The notes below the pieces were generated by a model. It was not told the origin of the DNA. It did no database searches and was given only the letters and a program-made list of their open reading frames with translations. DNA of 64,000 bases from positions 1,736,001-1,800,000 of the forward strand of contig NZ_CP039252.1 of assembly GCF_004795855.1 (NCBI RefSeq). The letters run 5' to 3'. A program made the position numbers and the translations under genes. Source of the stretch: Hydrogenophaga sp. PAMC20947 (GTDB taxonomy: Bacteria; Pseudomonadota; Gammaproteobacteria; Burkholderiales; Burkholderiaceae_C). Shown here one piece after another: positions 16,682-23,958 of this stretch (position 1 is the first letter of the stretch; each line of letters begins with the position of its first letter).

Positions 16682-17041
16682 ATGTCTATCCTGTCACACA
16701 CCCTCCCCCATGCCCGCTCACTGGGCCTGGCTCTTGCTTTGGTTGCCGCGCCCTGCGCATGGGCCCAAACCGCCAACGCAGCGGCCCCCGCCGAAGCAGC
16801 GCCAACCGAAAGCGCCCCTGTGGTCAAGAGTGAGCGCATTGAGCGCATCACCCACGAAGACGAGCTCTCGCGCATCGACGAATTGCGGGTCGGCGGCCAG
16901 ACCCGCAGCATTGAGGTACAACCCAAAAATGGGGCACCTAGCTACGAAATCACGCCTGCTCCGGGTGGTGCCGACCTCTCGGACAACTCCTCCAAGGCCG
17001 GATCCACGGGCAAGAGCCGCTGGCGCATCTTCAACTTCTGA
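16682..17041 (+). CDS. Periplasmic DUF2782 family protein
   Basis: 119 residues. A Sec signal peptide is clear (ARSLGLALALVAAPCAWA, likely cleavage after A28). The mature part has a low-complexity Ala/Pro/Glu stretch and then the DUF2782 core RIERITHEDELSRIDELRVGG with SIEVQPKNGAPSYEI. The family is small, periplasmic and of unknown function; in many beta- and gammaproteobacteria it sits between polA and thrB exactly as here. The short spacing to thrB (7 bp) suggests one transcript. No enzymatic motif is visible. Confidence 0.82.
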   Translation: MSILSHTLPHARSLGLALALVAAPCAWAQTANAAAPAEAAPTESAPVVKSERIERITHEDELSRIDELRVGGQTRSIEVQPKNGAPSYEITPAPGGADLSDNSSKAGSTGKSRWRIFNF

Positions 17042-17048
17042 TCGCTCC

Positions 17049-18059
17049 ATGGCCGTTTACACCGAGGTCCCCTTTGCCGACGCCACCGCCCTGCTCCACA
17101 CACTCGACCTCGGCGATCTGACCGATCTGCGAGGGATCGAAGGCGGCATAGAAAACACCAACTACTTCGTCACCAGCGAAAAAGACGGCACGACCCACGA
17201 ACACGTGCTCACGGTCTTCGAGCGCCTGAGTTTCGAGCAGCTGCCCTACTACCTGCACCTGATGAAGCACCTGGCCAGCAAGGGCATCCCGGTGCCGGAG
17301 CCGGCCACAGACGCTCAGGGCGAGGTCTTGCACCGTCTACAGGGCAAGCCCGCTGCCGTGGTCGACAAACTGGTGGGTAAAAGTGTGCTCGCACCCACTG
17401 AGCGCCACTGTGAATCGGTCGGCGACATGCTGGCCCGCATGCACCTGGCCGGCCGTGACTACCCACGCAGCCAACCCAATTTGCGCAGCCTGGCCTGGTG
17501 GAATGAAACTGCCCCGGTGGTCTTGCCCCACCTGGAAGCCGCCCAGTCGGCCCTGTTGCGCAGCGAGCTGGCTTACCAGAACCATGTAGCGGCGCAGCCC
17601 GCCTACACCGCGCTGCCACGCGGCCCGATCCACGCCGACCTGTTTCGCGACAACGCGATGTTCGACGGCGACCAGCTCACCGGGTTCTTCGATTTTTACT
17701 TTGCGGGCAACGACTGCTTTCTGTTCGATCTTGCCGTGTGCCTGAACGACTGGTGTGTGCAGCACGGGGACTCCGAGGTGGATGGGCAACACGATCCTGC
17801 CCGGGCACAGGCCATGTTGCAGGCCTACCAGCGCAAACGACCGCTCAGCACGGCAGAGCGACAGCTGCTGCCCGCCATGTTGCGCGCAGCGGCCTTGCGT
17901 TTCTGGCTCTCCCGCCTGTGGGACTGGTACCTGCCGCGCGACGCCACCATGCTCCAGCCCCACGACCCCACGCATTTTGAGCGTGTGCTGCTGCAGCGTG
18001 TCCACCACTCCATCCACCTGGCGGGCGCCATGCTCGACGAGCTGGCCGAAACCGCCTGA
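17049..18059 (+). CDS. thrB: Homoserine kinase (aminoglycoside-phosphotransferase fold)
   Basis: 336 residues. It phosphorylates L-homoserine with ATP in threonine synthesis. The fold is the APH/choline-kinase type, not the GHMP type of E. coli ThrB. Diagnostic parts are GIENTNYFV near the N-terminus, the catalytic loop HADLFRDN, and the metal-binding FFDFYFAGND. The N-terminal MAVYTEVPFADA is typical of this group. I chose the ATG at 17049, 7 bp after the DUF2782 stop; the frame is open far upstream but that overlaps the preceding gene. A BPSS1780-type gene follows 14 bp downstream. Confidence 0.93.
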   Translation: MAVYTEVPFADATALLHTLDLGDLTDLRGIEGGIENTNYFVTSEKDGTTHEHVLTVFERLSFEQLPYYLHLMKHLASKGIPVPEPATDAQGEVLHRLQGKPAAVVDKLVGKSVLAPTERHCESVGDMLARMHLAGRDYPRSQPNLRSLAWWNETAPVVLPHLEAAQSALLRSELAYQNHVAAQPAYTALPRGPIHADLFRDNAMFDGDQLTGFFDFYFAGNDCFLFDLAVCLNDWCVQHGDSEVDGQHDPARAQAMLQAYQRKRPLSTAERQLLPAMLRAAALRFWLSRLWDWYLPRDATMLQPHDPTHFERVLLQRVHHSIHLAGAMLDELAETA

Positions 18060-18073
18060 GAGCCAGTCACCGA

Positions 18074-18850
18074 ATGAAATTGCGCAAGGTCAACGCCGCC
18101 ACCGGCCTCGAATGGGTCAAGCTGGGCATCCGCACATTTGTGCGCCAGCCACTCGCCATTTCAGGCCTGTTCTTCATGTTCATGGCGGCCGTCACGCTGC
18201 TGTCCGTGATTCCGATTCTGGGCACGGTGATCGCCGTTGTGCTGACCCCGGCCATCAACCTGGGTCTGATGGCCGCCAGCCGCGAAGCAACGATGGGGCG
18301 CTTCCCCATGCCCTCGCTGTTGATCGGCTCCTTCCGAGGCAACCCGGCCCGCGCGCGGGCGATGCTGATTCTGGGCGGGCTGTATGGCGCTGCCTTGCTG
18401 CTCACGCTGGGCGTGGCAATGGTGTTTGGCCCCGATCTGCCGCCACCCGATCCCGAGACAGGTGTCACGCCCGAGATCATTGCAACCATCTTGGGCAGCC
18501 CGGGACTGTGGCTGGCGATGCTGATGTACATCCCGGTGTCCATGATGTTCTGGCATGCCCCGGCCTTGGTGCACTGGCACGGCGTGAGCCCGACCAAGAG
18601 CCTGTTTTTCAGCCTGATGGCCTGCTGGACCAATAAATCTGCATTGATGCTGTATCTGGCGGCCTGGATGGGCGTGATCATGGCGGGCGCGATGCTCATC
18701 AGCCTGGTCGGTGGTCTGCTGGGCGGCGCCACAGCACTCAGCTTCATTCTCTATCCCTCTGCGCTGTTCATGGCGTCGATGTTCTACGCTTCGATCTACT
18801 TCACTTTCCGGGACAGTTTCGAGACGGCCGAAAACCTGGAAACCGACTGA
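18074..18850 (+). CDS. BPSS1780-type integral membrane protein
   Basis: 258 residues with about six membrane segments. It opens with a conserved amphipathic stretch (LRKVNAATGLEWVKLGIRTFVRQPLAISGLFFMF), which I recognise from the betaproteobacterial BPSS1780 family that typically sits after thrB. Function is unknown. No catalytic motif is visible. Co-transcription with DUF2782 and thrB is likely from the short gaps. Confidence 0.75.
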   Translation: MKLRKVNAATGLEWVKLGIRTFVRQPLAISGLFFMFMAAVTLLSVIPILGTVIAVVLTPAINLGLMAASREATMGRFPMPSLLIGSFRGNPARARAMLILGGLYGAALLLTLGVAMVFGPDLPPPDPETGVTPEIIATILGSPGLWLAMLMYIPVSMMFWHAPALVHWHGVSPTKSLFFSLMACWTNKSALMLYLAAWMGVIMAGAMLISLVGGLLGGATALSFILYPSALFMASMFYASIYFTFRDSFETAENLETD

Positions 18851-18884
18851 CAACCCATCAACGTTCAACGCACCGGAGCATGCC

Positions 18885-19637
18885 ATGACCTCACACACCC
18901 TGCAGGGCCTTGGCGAAGACGAAATTTTATGGTTCCAGCGCCGAAGCGTGGTCTCAGCCAGCGCCGGCTGGCTGGCGATGGGCGGCATGGGTGGCGCCTC
19001 GGCACAAGGCCGCAGCAACGTGGTCGACTCGGCCGGTGACATCGCCCTCAATGGCCAGCGGTGGATGCCAGGGCAAAGCATACAGACCGGCGATGACATC
19101 GCCACCGGCCCGGCTTCGCGCCTGGTATTCGTGATCGGCAACGCGGCCTTTCACGTGCGGCAAAACTCCCGTCTGCAGGTCGGGCGCGGATCGTCGCTCA
19201 ACGCGGTCAGCTTGCTGCGCTTGCTCACAGGCGCTGTGGTCAGCGTGTTCGGACGCGGTTCCGCCCGCACCATCGTCACGCCCACCCTCACCGCCGGTAT
19301 TCGGGGCACTGGCGTCTACACCGAGGTCTTGCCCGACCAGCGCAGCTATTTCTGCAACTGCTATGGCACGGTGGAGCTGGCCTGCGCAGGCGAGCGCATG
19401 ACGTCGGTGTCTCAGTACCACCAGGCTTTCTGGGCTGACCCCAATGCCAACGCCAGGCAGGCCTTGAAGCCGGCAGGCGCCATCAACCACACCGACGAAG
19501 AGCTCGAATTTCTGGCACATCTCATCGACCAGCGCACGGCTTGGGAGCTGGCGGGGCGCAAAGGGGTCAAAGATGGAAAGGGCACCATGAACGCAGCGCC
19601 TGGCCAGTTGCATCCGGCCTTCATGCCGCGTCGCTGA
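18885..19637 (+). CDS. Exported FecR-like domain protein
   Basis: 250 residues. A twin-arginine-like signal lies near the start (RRSVVSASAGWLAMGG, ending ASAQ). The mature part has a FecR-type beta-rich domain: DIALNGQRWMPGQSIQTGDDI, then SRLVFVIGNAAFHVRQNS and TPTLTAGIRGTGVY. FecR domains in sigma regulators sense TonB receptors, but here there is no sigma factor or cytoplasmic anti-sigma part, so it is a stand-alone periplasmic FecR protein. A CNC motif follows. It starts 34 bp after the BPSS1780-type gene. Role unknown. Confidence 0.7.
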   Translation: MTSHTLQGLGEDEILWFQRRSVVSASAGWLAMGGMGGASAQGRSNVVDSAGDIALNGQRWMPGQSIQTGDDIATGPASRLVFVIGNAAFHVRQNSRLQVGRGSSLNAVSLLRLLTGAVVSVFGRGSARTIVTPTLTAGIRGTGVYTEVLPDQRSYFCNCYGTVELACAGERMTSVSQYHQAFWADPNANARQALKPAGAINHTDEELEFLAHLIDQRTAWELAGRKGVKDGKGTMNAAPGQLHPAFMPRR

Positions 19638-19647
19638 GCCGACTGAA

Positions 19648-19672
19648 TGCAGATGCAGATGCAGATGCAGAT
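19648..19672. repeat. (TGCAGA)4 microsatellite upstream of phoX
   Basis: Four perfect TGCAGA units plus one base lie 10 bp after the FecR-like stop and about 30 bp before the putative PHO box of phoX. A change of unit number would shift spacing by 6 bp. Confidence 0.8.
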
Positions 19673-19700
19673 ACGCGTCTGACACACAAACGCCACCAAC

Positions 19701-19718
19701 CCGTCACAGGCCTTTCAC
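19701..19718 (+). promoter_or_regulatory. Putative PHO box of phoX
   Basis: CCGTCAC-AGGC-CTTTCAC has the 7-4-7 direct repeat layout of PhoB sites (consensus CTGTCAT/C), with one mismatch per half. A weak -10 (GACACT, 19729-19734) follows at 10 nt, the usual distance. The downstream gene is a PhoX phosphatase, a classic PhoB target. Confidence 0.55.
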
Positions 19719-19767
19719 GAACCCTGAAGACACTGTTCCCCGGATCAGTTCAAACTCAGAGGACCCT

Positions 19768-21945
19768 GTGAAAAACCACGTTCAAACCCCCAGCGACATC
19801 TTCAACGCGGAAGCGTCCAACAACTCCTCCAACCCCCAGTTCGACCAGATTCTCGAAGCCCGACTGAGCCGCCGCCATATTCTGCGCGGCTCGATCGGCA
19901 TGGCCGGCATGGGGCTGATTGGTGCAGCGGGACTGGCCGGATGCGCCACCAGCGCACCGATGACACCGATGGCCCATGCGATCACCGCGCTGGGCTTCAA
20001 GCCCGTGGCCAAAGGCATGGCCGACCGGGTGGCTGTTCCCGAGGGCTACACCGCGCGCGTGCTCTATGCCTTGGGCGACCCCCTGTCGGCCAGCGTCCCG
20101 GCCTTCAAAAACGACGGCACCGACCAACAATTTGACCAGCGTGCCGGCGACCACCACGATGGCATGGACTGGTTTGGCCTGGATGACCACGGCAAGCCTT
20201 CTCGCAAAGGTTCCGCCCGGGGCCTGATCGCGATGAACCACGAAGCCACCACCGACGAAAAGCTGTCTTCTTTCTTCATCCATGCCGATGGTGGTACGGC
20301 CACGCTGCCGCGCCCGGCCGCTGAGGTCGACAAGGAATTGATGATCCACGGCCTGTCGGTGGTCGAGATACGCAACCAGGGTGGCAACTGGATGTACAAC
20401 CCCGCTTCGGGCTACAACCGCCGAGTGACCACCATGTCGGAAGCCGCCATCCACGGACCCGCTCGGGGCAGCGAACACCTGGTGACCCGGTATTCAACCG
20501 ACGCGACCCAGGTGCGAGGCACGCTGAACAACTGCGGCGCAGGCCCAACCCCCTGGGGCACCTATGTCTCCGGTGAAGAAAACTGGTTTGGCTATTTCTT
20601 CCGCGATGCCCAGGACGACGACGCCCGCAAGAAAGACAAGCAGGTTCAGGCGCTCAAACGCTATGGCCGCAAGGCCGGCGATGCCAGCCGCCACGGTTGG
20701 GAAAGTGCCGGCAGCGGTGACCAGTACGCCCGTTGGAACAACAGTGCCAAGGGCGCCAGTGCACAGGACGATTACCGCAACGAGATGAACACGTTCGGTT
20801 ATATCGTCGAACTCGACCCGTACGACAAGACCCAGATGCTGCGCAAACGCAGCGCGCTGGGCCGCATGGGCCATGAAAACGTGACTTTCTCGCCCGTGGA
20901 AGCCGGCAAGCCGGTCGTGGCCTACATGGGCGATGATTCGCGCGGTGAGTACATGTACAAATTCGTGTCCAAAGCCATGTGGGACGTTTCCGATGCAGAG
21001 CCGCGCAACCGCCTGGCGGCCGGCGACAAATACCTGGACCAGGGCACCCTGTATGTGGCCCGGTTCAAGGACGATGGCTCGGGTCAGTGGATCGAACTCT
21101 CGATGAACAACCCGGTGATCGCAGGCAGCTCGGCTTTCGAGTTCAAGTCCGACGCCGAAGTGGCCATCTTCACCCGCCTGGCAGCCGACGCTGTGGGCGC
21201 CACCAAGATGGACCGTCCTGAGTGGGGTGGCGTGAATCCACGCAATGGTGAGATTTACTTCTCGCTCACCAACAACAGCAAGCGCACCGCTGAAACCACC
21301 GATGCGGCCAACCCGCGCTACTACAGCGACACCAAAGGCAGCAAGGAACAGAAAGGCAACGTCAACGGCCACATCTTGCGCATGGCCCAGGCCAAGCCAG
21401 CCGACACAGGCTTCCGCTGGGACATCTACCTCTTCGCATCGGAAGCCGGCGCCGACCGCAGCACCGTCAACCTGTCCAGCCTCACCGACGAAAACGACCT
21501 GTCGTCGCCCGACGGTCTGGTCTTCAGCAAGGCCACGGGTGTCTGCTGGATCGAAACCGACGACGGCGCCTACACCGACACCACCAACTGCATGCTGCTG
21601 GCGGCCCTGCCCGGTCAGGTGGGTGACGGCGGCAAGAAAACGCTGCAATACGGTGACAAGACCGTGACCACCTACGCAGGCAAGCCCCAGACACCCGCCA
21701 CCCTGAAGCGCTTCCTGGTGGGCCCCAAAGGGGCGGAAATCACCGGCATTTGCGAAACGCCCGACGGCAAGGCCTTGTTCATCAACATCCAGCACCCGGG
21801 TGAAAACACGGCCATGGCCAACGTGGGCGATCCGTCCAAATTTGAGAGCCAGTGGCCCTCCAATGCCGGGTATGGTGCGGGCAAACGTCCCCGTTCCGCC
21901 ACCCTCGTGATCACCAAGAACGATGGCGGCCTGATCGGCAGCTGA
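19768..21945 (+). CDS. phoX: PhoX-type alkaline phosphatase, Tat-exported
   Basis: 725 residues, starting at GTG 19768 after AGAGGA. The N-terminus has a twin-arginine signal (LSRRHILRGSIGMAG, RR at 35-36) whose hydrophobic core ends in LAGC (C59), so it may be a Tat lipoprotein. The rest is the DUF839/PhoX fold. Recognisable parts are HDGMDWF, RGLIAMNHE, the TPWGTYVSGEENW block with the acidic Ca2+/Fe3+-binding residues, and NDLSSPDGLVF. PhoX releases phosphate from phosphomonoesters outside the cytoplasm under phosphate starvation. A PHO-box-like repeat lies upstream and a strong terminator follows. Confidence 0.9.
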   Translation: MKNHVQTPSDIFNAEASNNSSNPQFDQILEARLSRRHILRGSIGMAGMGLIGAAGLAGCATSAPMTPMAHAITALGFKPVAKGMADRVAVPEGYTARVLYALGDPLSASVPAFKNDGTDQQFDQRAGDHHDGMDWFGLDDHGKPSRKGSARGLIAMNHEATTDEKLSSFFIHADGGTATLPRPAAEVDKELMIHGLSVVEIRNQGGNWMYNPASGYNRRVTTMSEAAIHGPARGSEHLVTRYSTDATQVRGTLNNCGAGPTPWGTYVSGEENWFGYFFRDAQDDDARKKDKQVQALKRYGRKAGDASRHGWESAGSGDQYARWNNSAKGASAQDDYRNEMNTFGYIVELDPYDKTQMLRKRSALGRMGHENVTFSPVEAGKPVVAYMGDDSRGEYMYKFVSKAMWDVSDAEPRNRLAAGDKYLDQGTLYVARFKDDGSGQWIELSMNNPVIAGSSAFEFKSDAEVAIFTRLAADAVGATKMDRPEWGGVNPRNGEIYFSLTNNSKRTAETTDAANPRYYSDTKGSKEQKGNVNGHILRMAQAKPADTGFRWDIYLFASEAGADRSTVNLSSLTDENDLSSPDGLVFSKATGVCWIETDDGAYTDTTNCMLLAALPGQVGDGGKKTLQYGDKTVTTYAGKPQTPATLKRFLVGPKGAEITGICETPDGKALFINIQHPGENTAMANVGDPSKFESQWPSNAGYGAGKRPRSATLVITKNDGGLIGS

Positions 21946-21965
21946 TCGCCACCGCAAGCGGCAGG

Positions 21966-21993
21966 AAAACCCGGCATGTGCCGGGTTTTTTTT
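21966..21993 (+). terminator. Intrinsic terminator of phoX
   Basis: An 11-bp A-T/G-C stem (AAAACCCGGCA / TGCCGGGTTTT) with a 2-nt turn continues into a run of eight T, 20 bp after the stop. Confidence 0.9.
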
Positions 21994-22027
21994 CGTTCCC
22001 GGGGGCATCCTCCTGTGCCGGATCTCA

Positions 22028-22067
22028 ATGTCATCCCGCTGTCATGGCAACGTCATGAAACTTGACC
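22028..22067 (+). promoter_or_regulatory. Four-unit PHO box (PhoB operator)
   Basis: Four 7-mers at exact 11-bp pitch: ATGTCAT, CTGTCAT, ACGTCAT and CTTGACC, separated by CCCG, GGCA and GAAA. The second matches the PhoB consensus fully, the first and third at six and five of seven. The -10-like TATGCT follows 10 nt after the last unit, the position expected when PhoB replaces -35 contacts. It belongs to the gene at 22162. Confidence 0.8.
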
Positions 22068-22077
22068 ACTGCAGCGC

Positions 22078-22083
22078 TATGCT
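22078..22083 (+). promoter_or_regulatory. -10 element of the PHO-box promoter
   Basis: TATGCT matches TATAAT at four of six and sits 10 nt after the last PHO repeat. The transcript would start near 22090 and have a leader of about 70 nt. Confidence 0.5.
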
Positions 22084-22161
22084 TGAGGCCTTTGCGGCAG
22101 TGCAACATTTGCTTGCCCGGCGCGCCAACTTCTTTTTGACTCCTGCACCAGGAAACTTCTC

Positions 22162-22464
22162 ATGCAAGCCCTTAAAAAAGCCCGCAAACTGATCGAAAAC
22201 AAACCGAAGAAAGCAGCAACTCAGGTCTTTTCCAAGCTCATTCTTGCTTTGGAATCCGAGTCCATGTTCAACCTCGCGGAGCTGTATCAACTCGATTACG
22301 ATGATTTTTCGCTCGCGATGGACATCATGAAAGACTGGCGTCTGGACCGGTACTACACCACCAAGGCCGTGCTGCTGGATCTGTCCATGCAGCTGGAGCA
22401 AAACGCGAAAGACGCCGCCGTCAATGCGGATCCCGTGGTGAAAAAGTCTGCCAAAGCTGCTTGA
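22162..22464 (+). CDS. Uncharacterised small basic protein, probable phosphate-starvation gene
   Basis: 100 residues, no signal peptide or membrane segment. The N-terminus is very basic (QALKKARKLIENKPKKAATQVF); the middle is helical and aromatic (LYQLDYDDFSLAMDIMKDWRLDRYYTTKAVLLDL); the tail is Ala/Lys-rich. I do not recognise a characterised family. A cytoplasmic, possibly nucleic-acid- or polyphosphate-binding protein is a guess from charge only. The gene has its own promoter with a four-repeat PHO box and its own terminator, so it is a single-gene unit. The ATG at 22162 follows AGGAAA. Coding potential is supported by the regulatory signals on both sides. Confidence 0.75.
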   Translation: MQALKKARKLIENKPKKAATQVFSKLILALESESMFNLAELYQLDYDDFSLAMDIMKDWRLDRYYTTKAVLLDLSMQLEQNAKDAAVNADPVVKKSAKAA

Positions 22465-22485
22465 AACGGGCAACCCGACGCCCAC

Positions 22486-22518
22486 AGCCCCACACCATTT
22501 GGTGCGGGGCTTTTTTTT
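22486..22518 (+). terminator. Intrinsic terminator of the small PHO-regulated gene
   Basis: A 12-bp stem with one mismatch (AGCCCC-CACCA / TGGTG-GGGGCT) closes a 2-nt loop and is followed by eight T, 21 bp after the stop at 22464. Confidence 0.9.
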
Positions 22519-22658
22519 GCCTGCCCTGAAAGACGGCGTTCAAGAGGCAGGCCGAATGCAGTCCCGTGTAAAAGCCCCGCGTGCACCCGCAGCGAAGCGC
22601 CTGCGGAGACCATTCCCTTGCTGTATCGCGGCCGCCACATGACTGAAAAAGCACAGAT

Positions 22659-22676
22659 CTGTCACAGGCATTTGAT
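22659..22676 (+). promoter_or_regulatory. Possible PHO box of the porin gene
   Basis: CTGTCAC-AGGC-ATTTGAT: the first half matches the PhoB consensus fully; the second at four of seven. A TGAAAT -10-like hexamer (22687-22692) follows at 10 nt, the same geometry as at the two PHO promoters upstream. The 314-bp gap also holds the preceding terminator and otherwise nothing I can name. Confidence 0.4.
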
Positions 22677-22778
22677 GTTCGTTTGCTGAAATACCAGCAC
22701 CCGATCGCTGTCCGCGACGGGCGGGGCCGACACCGCGGTGGTGGCCGGCCTCGTCAAACCCTGCAATGGAGTTCATTC

Positions 22779-23753
22779 ATGAAAAAAAACCTGATCGCTC
22801 TGGCCGTACTGGCCGCTTCTTTCGGCGCCATGGCGCAGTCCTCCGTTACCTTGTATGGACGCGCAGACGTGGGCCTGGGCTCCGAAAAAGTCGGCGGCGA
22901 AAGCACCACCAAGATGGTCAACGGTGGACTGACCACGTCGCGCTGGGGCCTGCGCGGCACTGAAGACCTGGGTGGTGGCCTGAAGGCCCACTTCAAGTTC
23001 GAGCAGCGTCTGGACCTGAGCACGGGCGCAGTGCAGTCTCCCGATTTCAAGGGCGAGGCCAGCATGGGCCTGATAGGAGGCTTCGGCAAGCTGACCTTGG
23101 GCCGTGGCTACACAGTCTACGATGACGTGCGAGCCCTGTCCGTCAGCAGCGCGGTGTTCGATTCGTTGTTCACGCCGGCCAACAATGGCGTGTACAAGTC
23201 GTCCGCCAGTGCCGACTACAGCAGCCGCGCAAACGCCCAGATCCGATACGACCTGCCCAACATGGGCGGCGTCTATGGTGGCCTTTCTTATGCCTTCGAC
23301 CAGTCAGACGAGGTCGACAGCACAATCACGGCCTTGCTGCTGGGTTACAAAAATGGCCCGGTGAACGCCGCGCTTGGTTACCAGGATCAGAAAGCATCGG
23401 ATGACCAGTACCTGCAGCTGGCCGCTGCGTATGACATGAGCGTCGCCAGCCTCTCGGCAGGCTACAACACCCGATCGGGCACCGACGCCAAAGGCGATGA
23501 CACCGAACTGACACTGGGCGTGGAAGTGCCCGTGGGCCATGTCAAGCTGTCGGCCTCCTACGCCAGCAGCAAGACCGAAATCGGTGGTGCGACGTCGGGC
23601 AAGGCCTCGGGCTTCGGTATCGGCGCTACCTACTCGATGTCCAAGCGCACGCGCCTGTACACCGGGTACCGCTCCGTCGAGGTCAAGGACGGCGCAGGCA
23701 ACAAGACGTCTGACGGATCCCTGTTCAGCATGGGCGTGCGCCACGATTTCTGA
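22779..23753 (+). CDS. Gram-negative trimeric outer-membrane porin
   Basis: 324 residues. A Sec signal peptide MKKNLIALAVLAASFGAMA is cleaved before QSSVTLYG (after residue 19). The mature protein has alternating beta-strand pattern, the SSVTLYGRADVGL first strand and LGRGYTVYDDV loop of the betaproteobacterial general porin family, and the terminal Phe (MGVRHDF) that outer-membrane assembly needs. It forms a 16-strand diffusion channel, often anion-selective. It may be induced by phosphate limitation given the site upstream. The ATG at 22779 is preceded by GGAG and fixes the signal peptide. Confidence 0.93.
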   Translation: MKKNLIALAVLAASFGAMAQSSVTLYGRADVGLGSEKVGGESTTKMVNGGLTTSRWGLRGTEDLGGGLKAHFKFEQRLDLSTGAVQSPDFKGEASMGLIGGFGKLTLGRGYTVYDDVRALSVSSAVFDSLFTPANNGVYKSSASADYSSRANAQIRYDLPNMGGVYGGLSYAFDQSDEVDSTITALLLGYKNGPVNAALGYQDQKASDDQYLQLAAAYDMSVASLSAGYNTRSGTDAKGDDTELTLGVEVPVGHVKLSASYASSKTEIGGATSGKASGFGIGATYSMSKRTRLYTGYRSVEVKDGAGNKTSDGSLFSMGVRHDF

Positions 23754-23772
23754 TCGATCCGTGGTTCGAATT

Positions 23773-23896
23773 TAAAATGAGGGAAGGTGGTGGACCCGTC
23801 CACTGCCTGGTTTCCAGAGACGCGCAGGGCCCAGGCCCATCAGTGGAGCGCGAATCTTATGGCCGCCCCAGCCCTGGCTGGGGCGGCTCTTTTTTT
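23773..23896 (+). ncRNA. Candidate structured RNA / porin 3'-UTR with terminator
   Basis: TAAAAT (23773-23778) could serve as a -10. The following ~110 nt fold into a three-way junction: a 7-bp stem 23799-23805 with 23841-23847 (TCCACTG / CAGTGGA) encloses hairpins CTGG-TTT-CCAG and GGGC-CCAG-GCCC. It ends at the terminator at 23862-23896. It may be an independent small RNA or a processed porin 3'-UTR. I do not recognise an RNA family. Confidence 0.35.
23862..23896 (+). terminator. Strong intrinsic terminator
   Basis: A perfect 12-bp stem (GCCGCCCCAGCC / GGCTGGGGCGGC) with a CT turn, followed by TC and seven T. It ends porin (and any small RNA) transcription before the M48 gene. Confidence 0.92.
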
Positions 23897-23958
23897 GAAT
23901 GAAAAATGCGTTGCAGCAAGCGGCAGCCTCGACGTTAGCGGTGATAGAGTTACTGGCC

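Noticed and set aside
20494..22008. Long open frame (504 residues) on minus across phoX
   Set aside because: Antisense shadow of phoX; it also crosses the phoX terminator.
23761..23780. GGTTCGAAT resembling a tRNA T-arm
   Set aside because: No acceptor stem, anticodon arm or D-arm can be folded around it.
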